A stretch of 64,000 bases of DNA. It comes from Candidatus Centipeda massiliensis (lineage in GTDB: Bacteria; Bacillota; Negativicutes; Selenomonadales; Selenomonadaceae). The position numbers were made by a program, and so were the translations under genes. The stretch is taken from the NCBI RefSeq assembly GCF_900290285.1, contig NZ_LT985754.1, positions 1,087,081-1,151,080 of the forward strand. The letters run 5' to 3'. The notes under the pieces are model-generated. The model saw only the letters and a list, made by a program, of their open reading frames with translations, was not told where the DNA came from and ran no database searches. The stretch's first letter is position 1; each line of letters opens with the position of its first letter. Positions 54,607-63,996 of the stretch are shown here, in pieces.

Positions 54607-56528
54607 GCTGGATGGAGCAACTGGTACAGACATACGATGAGAATGAGCACTTTGCCGGAAGGGATGATGTTGATGGGATGAAAGCTATGCTGCCCCCCGT
54701 TGGTCATATTATCCAGAATGCACAGATCGAGATAACATTGAGTGAGGAGGGGGAGCTGATTCGGGCAGAGGTGATTCCGAAGGAATACCGTTCTACACTG
54801 ATTCCCTGTACTCCAGACTCGGCATCGCGGACATCCAGTCCCTCACCGCATCCGCTGCATGATAATCTTTCTTACATCGCAAGAGACTATTATGACTATG
54901 TGAAGAAGCCACCTCGCGGGGAGACAATGCCCTACCTCTTGTATAAGAATCTTCTTGGTACATGGGCTGCCTCGTCCAACAATCCGAAGGTACAGGCGGT
55001 CTATCAGTATATCAGCGGACATGATATCATTCATGATCTGATTGAGAAAAAAGTGCTCTATGAAGATGACGCTGGCAAACTGATTGAGAAATGGACGGAT
55101 AAGGAAGTGGCAAGACCACTTATTTTCTCAGTCATTGCAGGCGACATTCTTAAATCCATGGTGCGGTTTCGTGTTATTGTAGATGAAGATGATTGTCCGG
55201 AACTGTGGAAGGACACGAATCTGCAAAAAGAGTATCAGCTTTTTATTCAGAAGACATTTGCAGCAGATGACGAGAGCCTCTGCTATGCAACGGGGAAATA
55301 TCTTACGCCAACCGATAAGCATGGTAAAGGGATTCGATTTCCGGGGGATGGGGCAAAGATCGTCTCATCCAATGATGTGAGCGGATTTACCTTTCGTGGG
55401 CGCTTTACTGATGGTGGTGAGTGTCTCTCCATTGGCTATGAGACATCTCAGAAGGCGATGAATGCACTGATGTGGTTGGTGCGCAGTCAAGGCTATACCG
55501 TTGATGGACGCGTATTTCTTGCGTGGGGGAGATGCGGACAGATACCGCCGTCTGTATTCGATGATACGGCGCGCCTGACGCGTCGACGGCGACCTGCAGG
55601 AACAGCAAGACCGTCCTCGCTGAAAGGTTGGGCAGAGTCCCTGATAAAGACACTCATGGGCTATCGCCACGAATTCAAGCAGGCAGAGATGAGTCAGGTG
55701 AATGTCATGATTCTCGATGCGGCGACGAAGGGGCGCCTCTCGATCTGTTATTACAGTGAGATGGCGGGTGAGGACTTCATCGAACGCATCGAACGCTGGC
55801 ACAGGCTTGGGCGTTGGCGCCAACATGGCTATGACAGTGAGAAAGATGAGTCGTTTACCTATTTTGGCGTACCGGCTCCGAAGCGTCTGGTCGAGGCTTG
55901 TTATGGCGTGAATGTCGGCGATAGTCAGATGAAACTCGAACTGGAGCGCATCTTTTACGCCATTTTACAGGGGAGTCCCCTGCCCGTAGACATGGAGCGC
56001 ATAGTGATGGGGCGTGCAGTAAAGAGAGCCGTTTGTGACGGCTACTACGACTGGCGCAGGCAACTTCTAGAGCCGGCATGCTCCATCATTGTGCGGCGTC
56101 TCAACCAGGAGAGGGAGGAATATACAGTGGCACTTGATGAAACGAAGGATGATCGGTCGTATTTGTTCGGTAGGCTCATAGCGGTAGCGGATCAGATGGA
56201 ACGTGCAACCTTCAGTCGCGATGAACTTGGCAGCCGCACCACGAATGCAATGCGCTATATGGAGATTTTCTCCTCCCGTCCTGCCTCTACATGGATGACC
56301 CTCCAAAAAAAGTTGTTGCCTTACCAGCAAAAGAGGGAACTGTATGGCGGGAAAGAGCGCCAGCTGATTAACCGGATTGGCAGTATGTTCAAAGAGGAAG
56401 ATTTTCTCTCTGACCGCCCGTTGAATGGGAAGTTCTTGTTGGGGTTCTACTGTCAGCAATATGCCATGGAGTTGGCGCGGGAAGAAAAACGTAAGAATAA
56501 AGAAACGCTGCAAGAGGAGGAAGTATGA
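54603..56528 (+). CDS. cas8c: Cas8c (Csd1), large Cascade subunit
   Basis: The 641-residue protein matches the Csd1/Cas8c family in length and pattern ([70 protein letters not shown]). It recognises the PAM, for I-C usually TTC, and anchors the complex. Its C-terminal part is also translated separately as the small subunit from an internal start. It overlaps cas5c and cas7c by 4 bases each. Confidence 0.93.
   Translation: MSWMEQLVQTYDENEHFAGRDDVDGMKAMLPPVGHIIQNAQIEITLSEEGELIRAEVIPKEYRSTLIPCTPDSASRTSSPSPHPLHDNLSYIARDYYDYVKKPPRGETMPYLLYKNLLGTWAASSNNPKVQAVYQYISGHDIIHDLIEKKVLYEDDAGKLIEKWTDKEVARPLIFSVIAGDILKSMVRFRVIVDEDDCPELWKDTNLQKEYQLFIQKTFAADDESLCYATGKYLTPTDKHGKGIRFPGDGAKIVSSNDVSGFTFRGRFTDGGECLSIGYETSQKAMNALMWLVRSQGYTVDGRVFLAWGRCGQIPPSVFDDTARLTRRRRPAGTARPSSLKGWAESLIKTLMGYRHEFKQAEMSQVNVMILDAATKGRLSICYYSEMAGEDFIERIERWHRLGRWRQHGYDSEKDESFTYFGVPAPKRLVEACYGVNVGDSQMKLELERIFYAILQGSPLPVDMERIVMGRAVKRAVCDGYYDWRRQLLEPACSIIVRRLNQEREEYTVALDETKDDRSYLFGRLIAVADQMERATFSRDELGSRTTNAMRYMEIFSSRPASTWMTLQKKLLPYQQKRELYGGKERQLINRIGSMFKEEDFLSDRPLNGKFLLGFYCQQYAMELAREEKRKNKETLQEEEV
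56127..56528 (+). CDS. cas11c: Predicted Cas11c small subunit from an internal start in cas8c
   Basis: An in-frame GTG at 56127 within cas8c is preceded by GGGAGG (56113-56118) at a spacing of 8. It would give a 133-residue helical protein starting [17 protein letters not shown] and ending with the Cas8c C-terminus. Independent translation of the small subunit from within cas8c is established for type I-C; the size fits. The exact codon is a prediction from the strong ribosome site. Confidence 0.75.
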   Translation: MALDETKDDRSYLFGRLIAVADQMERATFSRDELGSRTTNAMRYMEIFSSRPASTWMTLQKKLLPYQQKRELYGGKERQLINRIGSMFKEEDFLSDRPLNGKFLLGFYCQQYAMELAREEKRKNKETLQEEEV

Positions 56529-57433
56529 TGGCTGTATTAACCAAGAAAATTGACTTTATCGGATTTATTACGGTAGAACGCTCAAATCCAAACGGTGATC
56601 CCTTGAATGGAAATCAGCCGCGCACCGATTACGGTGGTTATGGTGAAATCTCCGATGTTTGCCTCAAACGGAAACTACGTAATCGGCTGCAGGACGCAGG
56701 AGAGAAGATTCTTGTTCAGTCCAATGAACGTGCCGACGATGGCTGTGACAGCATTCGTGCACGCGTTGAGGAAAATCCTGCGATGGAAAAGCCTCTGAAA
56801 ATGAAGGACAAGGAGCAGGGACGCACGCGGATCTTTGCGGAAGAGGCCTGTAAGGCATGGATTGATGTGCGAGCATTTGGTCAGGTATTTGCACTCAAGG
56901 AGGCAAAAAAACAGGGCGTTGATTCGGTCTCTGTTGGTGTGCGCGGTCCGGTGACACTTCATACAGCGGTCAGTCTCGATCCTGTAACTATCACGGGAGT
57001 ACAGATTACCAAGAGTGTGAATAACGAGCCAGGGGATAAGAAGGGCTCTGATACGATGGGCATGAAGTATCGCGTTGACTTCGGCGTTTATAAGTTCCAA
57101 GGAAGCATCAACGTCCAGCTTGCAGAGAAGACGGGCTTCAGCGAGGAGGATGCGGCAAAGATCAAGGAGGCATTGCGTACAATCTTTGAAAATGATGCAT
57201 CGTCCGCTCGGCCTGAGGGCAGCATGGAGATGAACCGATTCTACTGGATTGAGCACGGCAACAAGACCGGAAGTGCCCCAAGTGCCAAGGTGCATCGCAG
57301 CGTTCTTGCACAGAAAAAAGAGGGCGTAGAAACGCCTGCGCGGATAGAAGATTATACCATTGATGATGGTGCTCTCTACGCAATCGATGGAATTCGTATT
57401 GAAAAGTATGTCGAGGGGAGTCTGGTCAACTGA
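56525..57433 (+). CDS. cas7c: Cas7c (Csd2), Cascade backbone subunit
   Basis: The 302-residue protein begins with the Csd2 pattern IGFITVERSNPNGDPLNGNQ and has DIWIDVRAFGQVF-type and VRGPVTLHTAVSLDPV stretches. Multiple copies coat the crRNA guide. GAGGAGG precedes a double ATG; the first overlaps the cas8c stop. Confidence 0.95.
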   Translation: MMAVLTKKIDFIGFITVERSNPNGDPLNGNQPRTDYGGYGEISDVCLKRKLRNRLQDAGEKILVQSNERADDGCDSIRARVEENPAMEKPLKMKDKEQGRTRIFAEEACKAWIDVRAFGQVFALKEAKKQGVDSVSVGVRGPVTLHTAVSLDPVTITGVQITKSVNNEPGDKKGSDTMGMKYRVDFGVYKFQGSINVQLAEKTGFSEEDAAKIKEALRTIFENDASSARPEGSMEMNRFYWIEHGNKTGSAPSAKVHRSVLAQKKEGVETPARIEDYTIDDGALYAIDGIRIEKYVEGSLVN

Positions 57434-57434
57434 T

Positions 57435-58094
57435 ATGGGCTATGCTGAGGAAGAGTATCTTATGCTCTCGGAGATTCAGCATTATGTATTTTGCCCACGT
57501 CAGTGGGGACTGATTCATCTCGAGCAGCATTGGCAGGAAAATGTTTTGACGGTTGAGGGGCACGCTCTGCATGAAAGAGCACATGATGAAAATATCAAGG
57601 AAAAACGAGGCAATAAGATCATTGTGCGTGGCATGCGCGTGGCATCTCCTCGGATTGGAATTTCCGGTGCCTGCGATGTTATCGAATTTCACGCGGATGC
57701 TGCAGGGGTGTGTATTCCCTCCTATCAGGGAAACTATCGCATCGTCCCGATAGAGTATAAGCGCGGCAAACCAAAGGAGGGGGAGGAGGATGTACTCCAA
57801 CTGACACTCCAGGCACTCTGTCTTGAGGATATGTTCATGACGGATATTCCATTTGGCTATCTGTATTATGGGGAGATTCGGCGGCGAGTTAAGGTAGAGT
57901 TTTCAAATGAGCTGAAAGAACGGATTCCCGTGCTGGTACAGGAAATGCGGCGGTATATCCAGAGAGAGCATACGCCGCGTGCGAAGCGCCGCAAAGGCTG
58001 CAAGAACTGCTCTCTAAACAATATTTGCGTACCGAAACTGAATCGGCTCGGATCTGCTAAGCATTATCTTGAGAGGAGACTGGCAGAAGGATGA
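57435..58094 (+). CDS. cas4: Cas4, PAM-selecting nuclease of adaptation
   Basis: The 219-residue protein has FCPRQW, the RecB-type nuclease motifs (GISGACDVIEF, VPIEYKRGKP) and a C-terminal CKNCSLNNIC; four cysteines hold a 4Fe-4S cluster. It trims and selects prespacers by PAM, working with Cas1-Cas2. The start at 57435 lies just after the cas7c stop; the longer frame from 57360 overlaps cas7c. It overlaps cas1 by 4 bases. Confidence 0.94.
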   Translation: MGYAEEEYLMLSEIQHYVFCPRQWGLIHLEQHWQENVLTVEGHALHERAHDENIKEKRGNKIIVRGMRVASPRIGISGACDVIEFHADAAGVCIPSYQGNYRIVPIEYKRGKPKEGEEDVLQLTLQALCLEDMFMTDIPFGYLYYGEIRRRVKVEFSNELKERIPVLVQEMRRYIQREHTPRAKRRKGCKNCSLNNICVPKLNRLGSAKHYLERRLAEG

Positions 58095-59119
58095 AGCCTC
58101 TTTTGAATACGCTTTTTGTCAATCAGGATGAGGCATACTTGGCATTAGACGGCGGCAATATTGTAGTCATTCGGGAGGATAAGGAGCTGGCTCGTTTTCC
58201 GCTTCATAACTTTGAGCAGATTACAACCTTTGGCTATACGGGTGCAAGCCCTGCACTCATGCGGAAATGCGCAGAGGAGAATATTGCCTTGACCTTCATG
58301 AGCCCAGAGGGGAGATTTCAGGCGCGCGTTATCGGCAAGATGAACGGTAACGTTCTCTTGCGTAGGGAGCAGTATCGTCGTGCAGATAATGAGACAGACA
58401 GCCTCGCACTTGCGAAGAACTTTATCCTTGGCAAGATCTATAATGCGCGTTGGGTGATGGAGCGTACGCGCAGAGACTACGCCATGCGAATTGATGAGGA
58501 GAAATTTCAGAGTGTCAGTGATTTTCTTCGGACATCCTGTCATGAGGCAACGTGTGCATCTGCCTTGGAGGAACTCCGTGGTATCGAAGGAAAGGCTGCC
58601 GTCAGCTATTTCTCTGTGTTTGATGATATGATACTCAAACAGAAAGAAGAGTTCTTTTTCACTGAGCGTAATCGTCGGCCACCGCTTGACAACATGAATT
58701 GTCTCTTATCCTTTCTCTATGCACTTCTCATGAATGACGTGGGAGCAGCGCTTGAGGGAGTAGGTTTGGACTCCTACGTTGGATTTCTTCACCGAGATCG
58801 CCCAGGACGGCAGTCGCTTGCGCTCGACCTGATGGAGGAATTGCGGCCAATGGCGGATCGCACTGCATTTTCTATGGTTAATACCAAGAAAATCAGTGGA
58901 AAGGACTTTCACATGGAAGAGGGAGGCGCAGTATATCTGACCGATGATGGTCGTAAGAAAATTCTGGAGGCGTGGCATACACACAAAGAGAGTATGATGA
59001 CACATCCTTTTTTAGAAGAAAAAATCAAATGGGGACTTGTTCCGCATGTGCAGGCGATGCTGCTTGCACGCCATCTGCGTGGTGATCTTGATGCTTACCC
59101 GCCATTTTTGTGGAAGTAG
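58091..59119 (+). CDS. cas1: Cas1, integrase of spacer acquisition
   Basis: The 342-residue protein follows the Cas1c pattern: FPLHNFEQITTFGYTGASPA, ELRGIEGKAAVSYFSVFDDM with the catalytic glutamate, and HRDRPGRQSLALDLMEELRP with the active-site histidine and aspartate. With Cas2 it inserts new spacers at the leader end. All key residues are present, so adaptation is probably functional. Confidence 0.96.
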   Translation: MKPLLNTLFVNQDEAYLALDGGNIVVIREDKELARFPLHNFEQITTFGYTGASPALMRKCAEENIALTFMSPEGRFQARVIGKMNGNVLLRREQYRRADNETDSLALAKNFILGKIYNARWVMERTRRDYAMRIDEEKFQSVSDFLRTSCHEATCASALEELRGIEGKAAVSYFSVFDDMILKQKEEFFFTERNRRPPLDNMNCLLSFLYALLMNDVGAALEGVGLDSYVGFLHRDRPGRQSLALDLMEELRPMADRTAFSMVNTKKISGKDFHMEEGGAVYLTDDGRKKILEAWHTHKESMMTHPFLEEKIKWGLVPHVQAMLLARHLRGDLDAYPPFLWK

Positions 59120-59128
59120 GTACTTGCC

Positions 59129-59419
59129 ATGTACGTTTTAATCACCTATGATATTAGTACCGTTGATGCTGACGGGAGAAGGCGTTTGCGGCAGGTCGCG
59201 CGAAAATGTAGAGCCTACGGACAGCGTGTGCAGAACTCTGTCTTTGAGTGTAAGGTTGATCCGACGCAGTGTAAGCAGTTGGAGCTTGCGCTGCTGGATA
59301 TCATCGACCTGCAGGAAGACAGTCTTCGATTCTACTATCTTGGCAAAGACAAAGGACCGAAAGTAACGCACTATGGTGTTAAGGAATCCTATGACCTGGA
59401 GGCCGCTATTATCATCTGA
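59129..59419 (+). CDS. cas2: Cas2, adaptation partner of Cas1
   Basis: The 96-residue protein has the Cas2 ferredoxin fold: MYVLITYDISTVDADGRRRL, RVQNSVFECKVDPTQ and DSLRFYYLG. It forms the Cas1-Cas2 core. It is the last cas gene; the array leader begins right after. Confidence 0.96.
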   Translation: MYVLITYDISTVDADGRRRLRQVARKCRAYGQRVQNSVFECKVDPTQCKQLELALLDIIDLQEDSLRFYYLGKDKGPKVTHYGVKESYDLEAAIII

Positions 59420-59590
59420 GCCTGTTGTATGAGTGCGAAGGTGAAGTGAACAGAAAATGACAAAAAAATCTAGGTGCGAGAATCACGTTATAGGAGGGGC
59501 GTGAGACTTAGGCACTGAGAAAATCATAATTTGTGGAGGAGAATACCCATAAATATGTGGCAAAAGGGGGAAGTCGTGCCTCCAGTTGCT
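59420..59590 (+). promoter_or_regulatory. CRISPR leader
   Basis: The 171 bases between the cas2 stop and the first repeat are less GC-rich than the array and contain no gene. By position they are the leader, holding the array promoter and the sites where Cas1-Cas2 insert new spacers. No clear -35/-10 pair was assigned. Confidence 0.8.
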
Positions 59591-62500
59591 GTCGCGCCCC
59601 GTACGGGGCGCGTGGATTGAAACTGCACAGTCGCTCCACCTCCTGCATCGCGCAGTAGTCGCGCCCCGTACGGGGCGCGTGGATTGAAACGCACCGCTCA
59701 CCAGTGCCGCCTTAATATCTGCTACGTCGCGCCCCGTACGGGGCGCGTGGATTGAAACGCCAGATCAATCAACAAAAGCAAGCGTAGCAAGCGTCGCGCC
59801 CCGTACGGGGCGCGTGGATTGAAACCAGCCATACACGCCCGCGCTATAGGCGTATGGCTGTCGCGCCCCGTACGGGGCGCGTGGATTGAAACCGGAAAGC
59901 GTGAATTTGAGAATCATTTCACGCACAGTCGCGCCCCGTACGGGGCGCGTGGATTGAAACTCCGCTCCTCCGCAGATCCCCTCTGTAGGTTAGGTCGCGC
60001 CCCGTACGGGGCGCGTGGATTGAAACGTTACATAATCCCTTGTAAAATATGATGGCTTGAGTCGCGCCCCGTACGGGGCGCGTGGATTGAAACCGCTTGT
60101 GCTGCAAATTGATACCCAACAGCCTACGTCGCGCCCCGTACGGGGCGCGTGGATTGAAACCGCTTGTGCTGCAAATTGATACCCAACAGCCTACGTCGCG
60201 CCCCGTACGGGGCGCGTGGATTGAAACCCGCTTGTGCTGCAAATTGATACCCAACAGCCTAGTCGCGCCCCGTACGGGGCGCGTGGATTGAAACTTTGCC
60301 GCTATCGCTACAGCCCGCAGCCCTACAGGTCGCGCCCCGTACGGGGCGCGTGGATTGAAACCTGTTGATTTTGCGCCGGATGAGATCAACGACAGTCGCG
60401 CCCCGTACGGGGCGCGTGGATTGAAACGCTCATGAATACCCTCCTGTGTGTCCAAGACGACGTCGCGCCCCGTACGGGGCGCGTGGATTGAAACCTATCA
60501 CGCCGGAAAACCGTGCGGAGCTGGTACGGTCGCGCCCCGTACGGGGCGCGTGGATTGAAACGGTTTGAGTGCAGCGAATGCCTCATCCTTGACAGGTCGC
60601 GCCCCGTACGGGGCGCGTGGATTGAAACATCGATCTGCGGCTGTGCTGTGATCCCGCCGTTGGTCGCGCCCCGTACGGGGCGCGTGGATTGAAACATCGA
60701 TCTGCGGCTGTGCTGTGATCCCGCCGTTGGTCGCGCCCCGTACGGGGCGCGTGGATTGAAACTTGTCCACATAGACGGCTCGCCAGTCGTCATATGTCGC
60801 GCCCCGTACGGGGCGCGTGGATTGAAACTCCTCTGTATGCTCGGGCGGCAGATAGGTCGCAAGTCGCGCCCCGTACGGGGCGCGTGGATTGAAACAGGAC
60901 AATTCAAGCAGTCTCGCCGAGGCGCGTGGATTGAAACATCGAGACTGCAACGTGGGGGCTGCCCTCATGGGTCGCGCCCCGTACGGGGCGCGTGGATTGA
61001 AACTCGAGATCCCGTGCGATCTGGCGCTCATCCTTGGTCGCGCCCCGTACGGGGCGCGTGGATTGAAACCCCCAAGAAGCTCCATATCCGTCGTAGAATG
61101 GACGTCGCGCCCCGTACGGGGCGCGTGGATTGAAACACGTGAAACAATTACGCTATCAGATTCCGCATAACGTCGCGCCCCGTACGGGGCGCGTGGATTG
61201 AAACTCTATATAATGTAGCTTTCTGTTTAGTTTTTGTGTGTCGCGCCCCGTACGGGGCGCGTGGATTGAAACTTGATCGAGTGTCATTGTCTATTACCTC
61301 CACGCCTGTCGCGCCCCGTACGGGGCGCGTGGATTGAAACGTACGTTTGCGACGCAGCAGGTAACTGCTACGGAAAGTCGCGCCCCGTACGGGGCGCGTG
61401 GATTGAAACTCAAGATTTCCGAGGAGCGGTGCGATTGCTCCGAGTCGCGCCCCGTACGGGGCGCGTGGATTGAAACTTCCCCCCGTAAACACCACGGCGG
61501 GACTGCCCGGTCGCGCCCCGTACGGGGCGCGTGGATTGAAACGTATCACTGGTTGACATAAAACTTGACGATAAAGTCGCGCCCCGTACGGGGCGCGTGG
61601 ATTGAAACACAGAAAAAGGCGGATTGGCGATAATCGCACGGAAGTCGCGCCCCGTACGGGGCGCGTGGATTGAAACATTAAGAACGCAAAGGCAGAATCT
61701 GCACGGCTGGTCGCGCCCCGTACGGGGCGCGTGGATTGAAACCGGCATCTAGCTTGGTAGCGTCTGCGATCCGCAGTCGCGCCCCGTACGGGGCGCGTGG
61801 ATTGAAACATCTAAAATCTCCTGTAATGCGGCCAGAAGCGGGGTCGCGCCCCGTACGGGGCGCGTGGATTGAAACATGATGGCGGAGATACGAGCAAATG
61901 GCGACTGAGTCGCGCCCCGTACGGGGCGCGTGGATTGAAACGTGCTACCTGCCACGCGCCGCAGCACCGAGAGGAGTCGCGCCCCGCACGGGGCGCGTGG
62001 ATTGAAACCATCACAACGCCCGTATCCTGAAACCCCTTGTCGTCGTACCCCGCACGGGGCGCGTGGATTGAAACAAGTCGTGGTCAACGACTTGCAGAAC
62101 CGCAGATGGTCGCGCCCCGCACGGGGCGCGTGGATTGAAACTGTTAAGGATAAGAAGAAGGAGGCGGCTGCATGGTCGCGCCCCGCACGGGGCGCGTGGA
62201 TTGAAACCAGCCGAACACGCCCGCCGCATAGGCGAACGGTTGTCGCGCCCCGCACGGGGCGCGTGGATTGAAACGCAGATGTGGCACGACGTATTCCGCC
62301 TGTGCACGGTCGCGCCCCGCACGGGGCGCGTGGATTGAAACAAAAAGTAACGGATGATCTCGCGCTCCTCCGCAGTCGCGCCCCGCACGGGGCGCGTGGA
62401 TTGAAACCCCGGCGGCAGACTTATCATGTGCGGCTCGAACTGTCGCGCCCCGCACGGGGCGCGTGGATTGAAACTGCTATAAAAAAGTAACCCGATAAGG

Positions 62501-62741
62501 GATATAGGGTCGCGCCCCGCACGGGGCGCGTGGATTGAAACTTTTCTTGACTAGAGGATAACATAAAATAAATGGTCGCGCCCCGCACGGGGCGCGTGGA
62601 TTGAAACAAGGAACGGCTGCGGCGATTTAAGGAACACGTTCGTCGCGCCCCGCACGGGGTGCGTGGATTGAAACATACGTTGAAAGATCACTGCTCCGAA
62701 TGCTCGGGGTTGCGCCCCGCATGGAGCGCCTGGATTGAAAC
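59591..62741 (+). CRISPR. Type I-C CRISPR array, 48 repeats
   Basis: I count 48 repeats of 33 nt starting GTCGCGCCCCGTACGG and ending GGCGCGTGGATTGAAAC, with spacers of 33-35 nt. The repeat has a perfect stem CGCGCCCC/GGGGCGCG around GTAC and the I-C 3' handle ATTGAAAC; 33 nt is one longer than the usual 32. Repeats 1-36 read CGTACG in the middle, while repeats 37-48 read CGCA at that spot. Repeat 21 (60911-60937) is 27 nt after a 15-nt spacer. Repeat 38 has GTCGTACCCC, repeat 47 has one change (GGGGTGCG), and the last (62709-62741) is degenerate, as expected at the trailer end. Spacers 8 and 9 are identical and 10 is the same shifted by one base; 16 and 17 are identical. Confidence 0.98.
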
Positions 62742-62752
62742 AGGACGCCTAA

Positions 62753-63512
62753 AGAATCGCTGATAAATTCTTTTGTATGCCTCTTCCTTGCAAATTACAA
62801 TAAAGGAAACTGCCACACGACGAGGGAGAGAGGCAACATCATGGTACAGTAGATCTTTACGGAGATGGAATACGAAAACCAAAAGGGGATAACACGGCGT
62901 GAAGCCTTTTTGGAAGCCATGGAATCCATCATTCCTTGGAACGAATGGATGGCACTCATCCACCCGATGCCACAACATTCCTGCACTTTCGTCACCTGCT
63001 CGAAAAATCCGACATCGCCCACAAGATATTCGATAATGTGAAACAGCGGCTGGACGCTTCAGGACTCATCATGTACGGCAGTACGATTGTGGACATAACG
63101 ATCATTCATACACCGAGTTCGACCAAGAATGCAACGAGGTCGCGTGCCCTTGAGATGCACTTTACGAAGCAGGGGAAACAGCGGTACTTCGGCATGAAGG
63201 TCCATTTTGGTGCGATGACGGAACAGGCTATGTTCATACGACTACACCAATAACTGCCAACGTGCACGACATTACCCAACCCCATGCGCTGGTTTGCGAA
63301 GATAATCATATTGTTTATGGTGTTTCGGGATATCCGGTGTGGAAAAGCGCACGGAAATCAGAAAACTTCCGTCCTTTAAGAGGTGGATTATCGCATTGCA
63401 AAAAACTCGCAGAACCACATGACGAAAGAATACAAAAGAATGAATCGGGAACTGTAGAATTTATGCCTGTGGGTAACATGAGTCTTATGGATCGTGTTTT
63501 ATCAGCGTTTCC
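62753..63512 (+). mobile_element. Decayed IS5-family element
   Basis: The left end AGAATCGCTGATAAA (62753-62767) and right end TTTATCAGCGTTTCC (63498-63512) are inverted repeats that match those of the MITE-like copies. Between them lies a broken transposase of the IS5 family. It starts 11 bases after the last CRISPR repeat, so any original trailer has been lost or displaced. The flanks (CTAA and TTAT) do not match, so the ends or surroundings have changed since insertion. Confidence 0.78.
62841..63470 (+). pseudogene. IS5-family transposase pseudogene
   Basis: Frame 1 from ATG 62841 has a TAG at the fourth codon, then EAFLEAMESIIPWNEWMALI, the IS5 N-terminus. A deletion and frame shift near 62960 join this to PDATTFLHFRHLLEKSDIA and IVDITIIHTPSSTKN (first catalytic Asp kept), and a second shift near 63220 leads to [18 protein letters not shown] and [11 protein letters not shown], where the second catalytic Asp (usually YGDAGY) is Val. 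The C-terminal part is missing. The protein cannot be active, so any recent movement of the MITE copies needs another source. Confidence 0.85.
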
Positions 63513-63535
63513 TTATGCAAATCTCTCGAAAACCC

Positions 63536-63564
63536 TTGCGCGCCGTCTTCAAACATGTTATACT
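63536..63564 (+). promoter_or_regulatory. Promoter of the rpsF operon
   Basis: TTGCGC (63536-63541) and TATACT (63559-63564) are 17 bases apart, 23 bases after the end of the IS5 remnant. The leader of about 95 bases before rpsF has GC-rich stems that may include the S6:S18 autoregulatory site, but I could not define it. Confidence 0.65.
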
Positions 63565-63666
63565 GTTTCTTGTCGCGTGAGCGTGTGCTTCTTTCGTGCG
63601 CGCTCGCATAGGATTAACTCTGCCGTTCCGATAGGGGCGGCCATAGACCGAAGAGGAGGTGATTTC

Positions 63667-63960
63667 GTGAGATTGTACGAAGTCATATTTATTGTGAAGC
63701 CGATGGAGGAAGAAGCGACAAACGCCGTCATCGAGAAGTTCACGAAGCTCATTCAGGCAAATGGCGGTAAGATCGAGAAAGAGGATCGCTGGGGTAAGAA
63801 GCGCCTCGCCTATGAGATCAAGGACAACACAGAAGGATACTACGTTCTGCTGTACGTCAATGCAGAGCCCGCCTGCGTCGCCGAGTGCGACCGCGTGATG
63901 AAGATCACGGACGAGCTTTTGAAGCACATGATCGTCCGTGCGGACGGCGTCGAGGAATAA
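63667..63960 (+). CDS. rpsF: 30S ribosomal protein S6
   Basis: The 97-residue protein begins [20 protein letters not shown] and has the S6 pattern [18 protein letters not shown] and [12 protein letters not shown]. The start is GTG at 63667, supported by AGGAGG at 63654-63659. S6 binds S18 in the 30S platform. It is the usual first gene of the rpsF-ssb-rpsR operon. Confidence 0.96.
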   Translation: MRLYEVIFIVKPMEEEATNAVIEKFTKLIQANGGKIEKEDRWGKKRLAYEIKDNTEGYYVLLYVNAEPACVAECDRVMKITDELLKHMIVRADGVEE

Positions 63961-63996
63961 TCGACTGACGGGAATCCATGCAGGAGAGAGAAACCG

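Noticed and set aside
59819-62609. Many open frames on both strands within 59819-62609 encoding repeated APYGARGLK- or STRPVRGAT-like peptides
   Set aside because: They are the CRISPR repeat read in different frames; the 33-nt repeat is divisible by three and spacers rarely hold stops in all frames.
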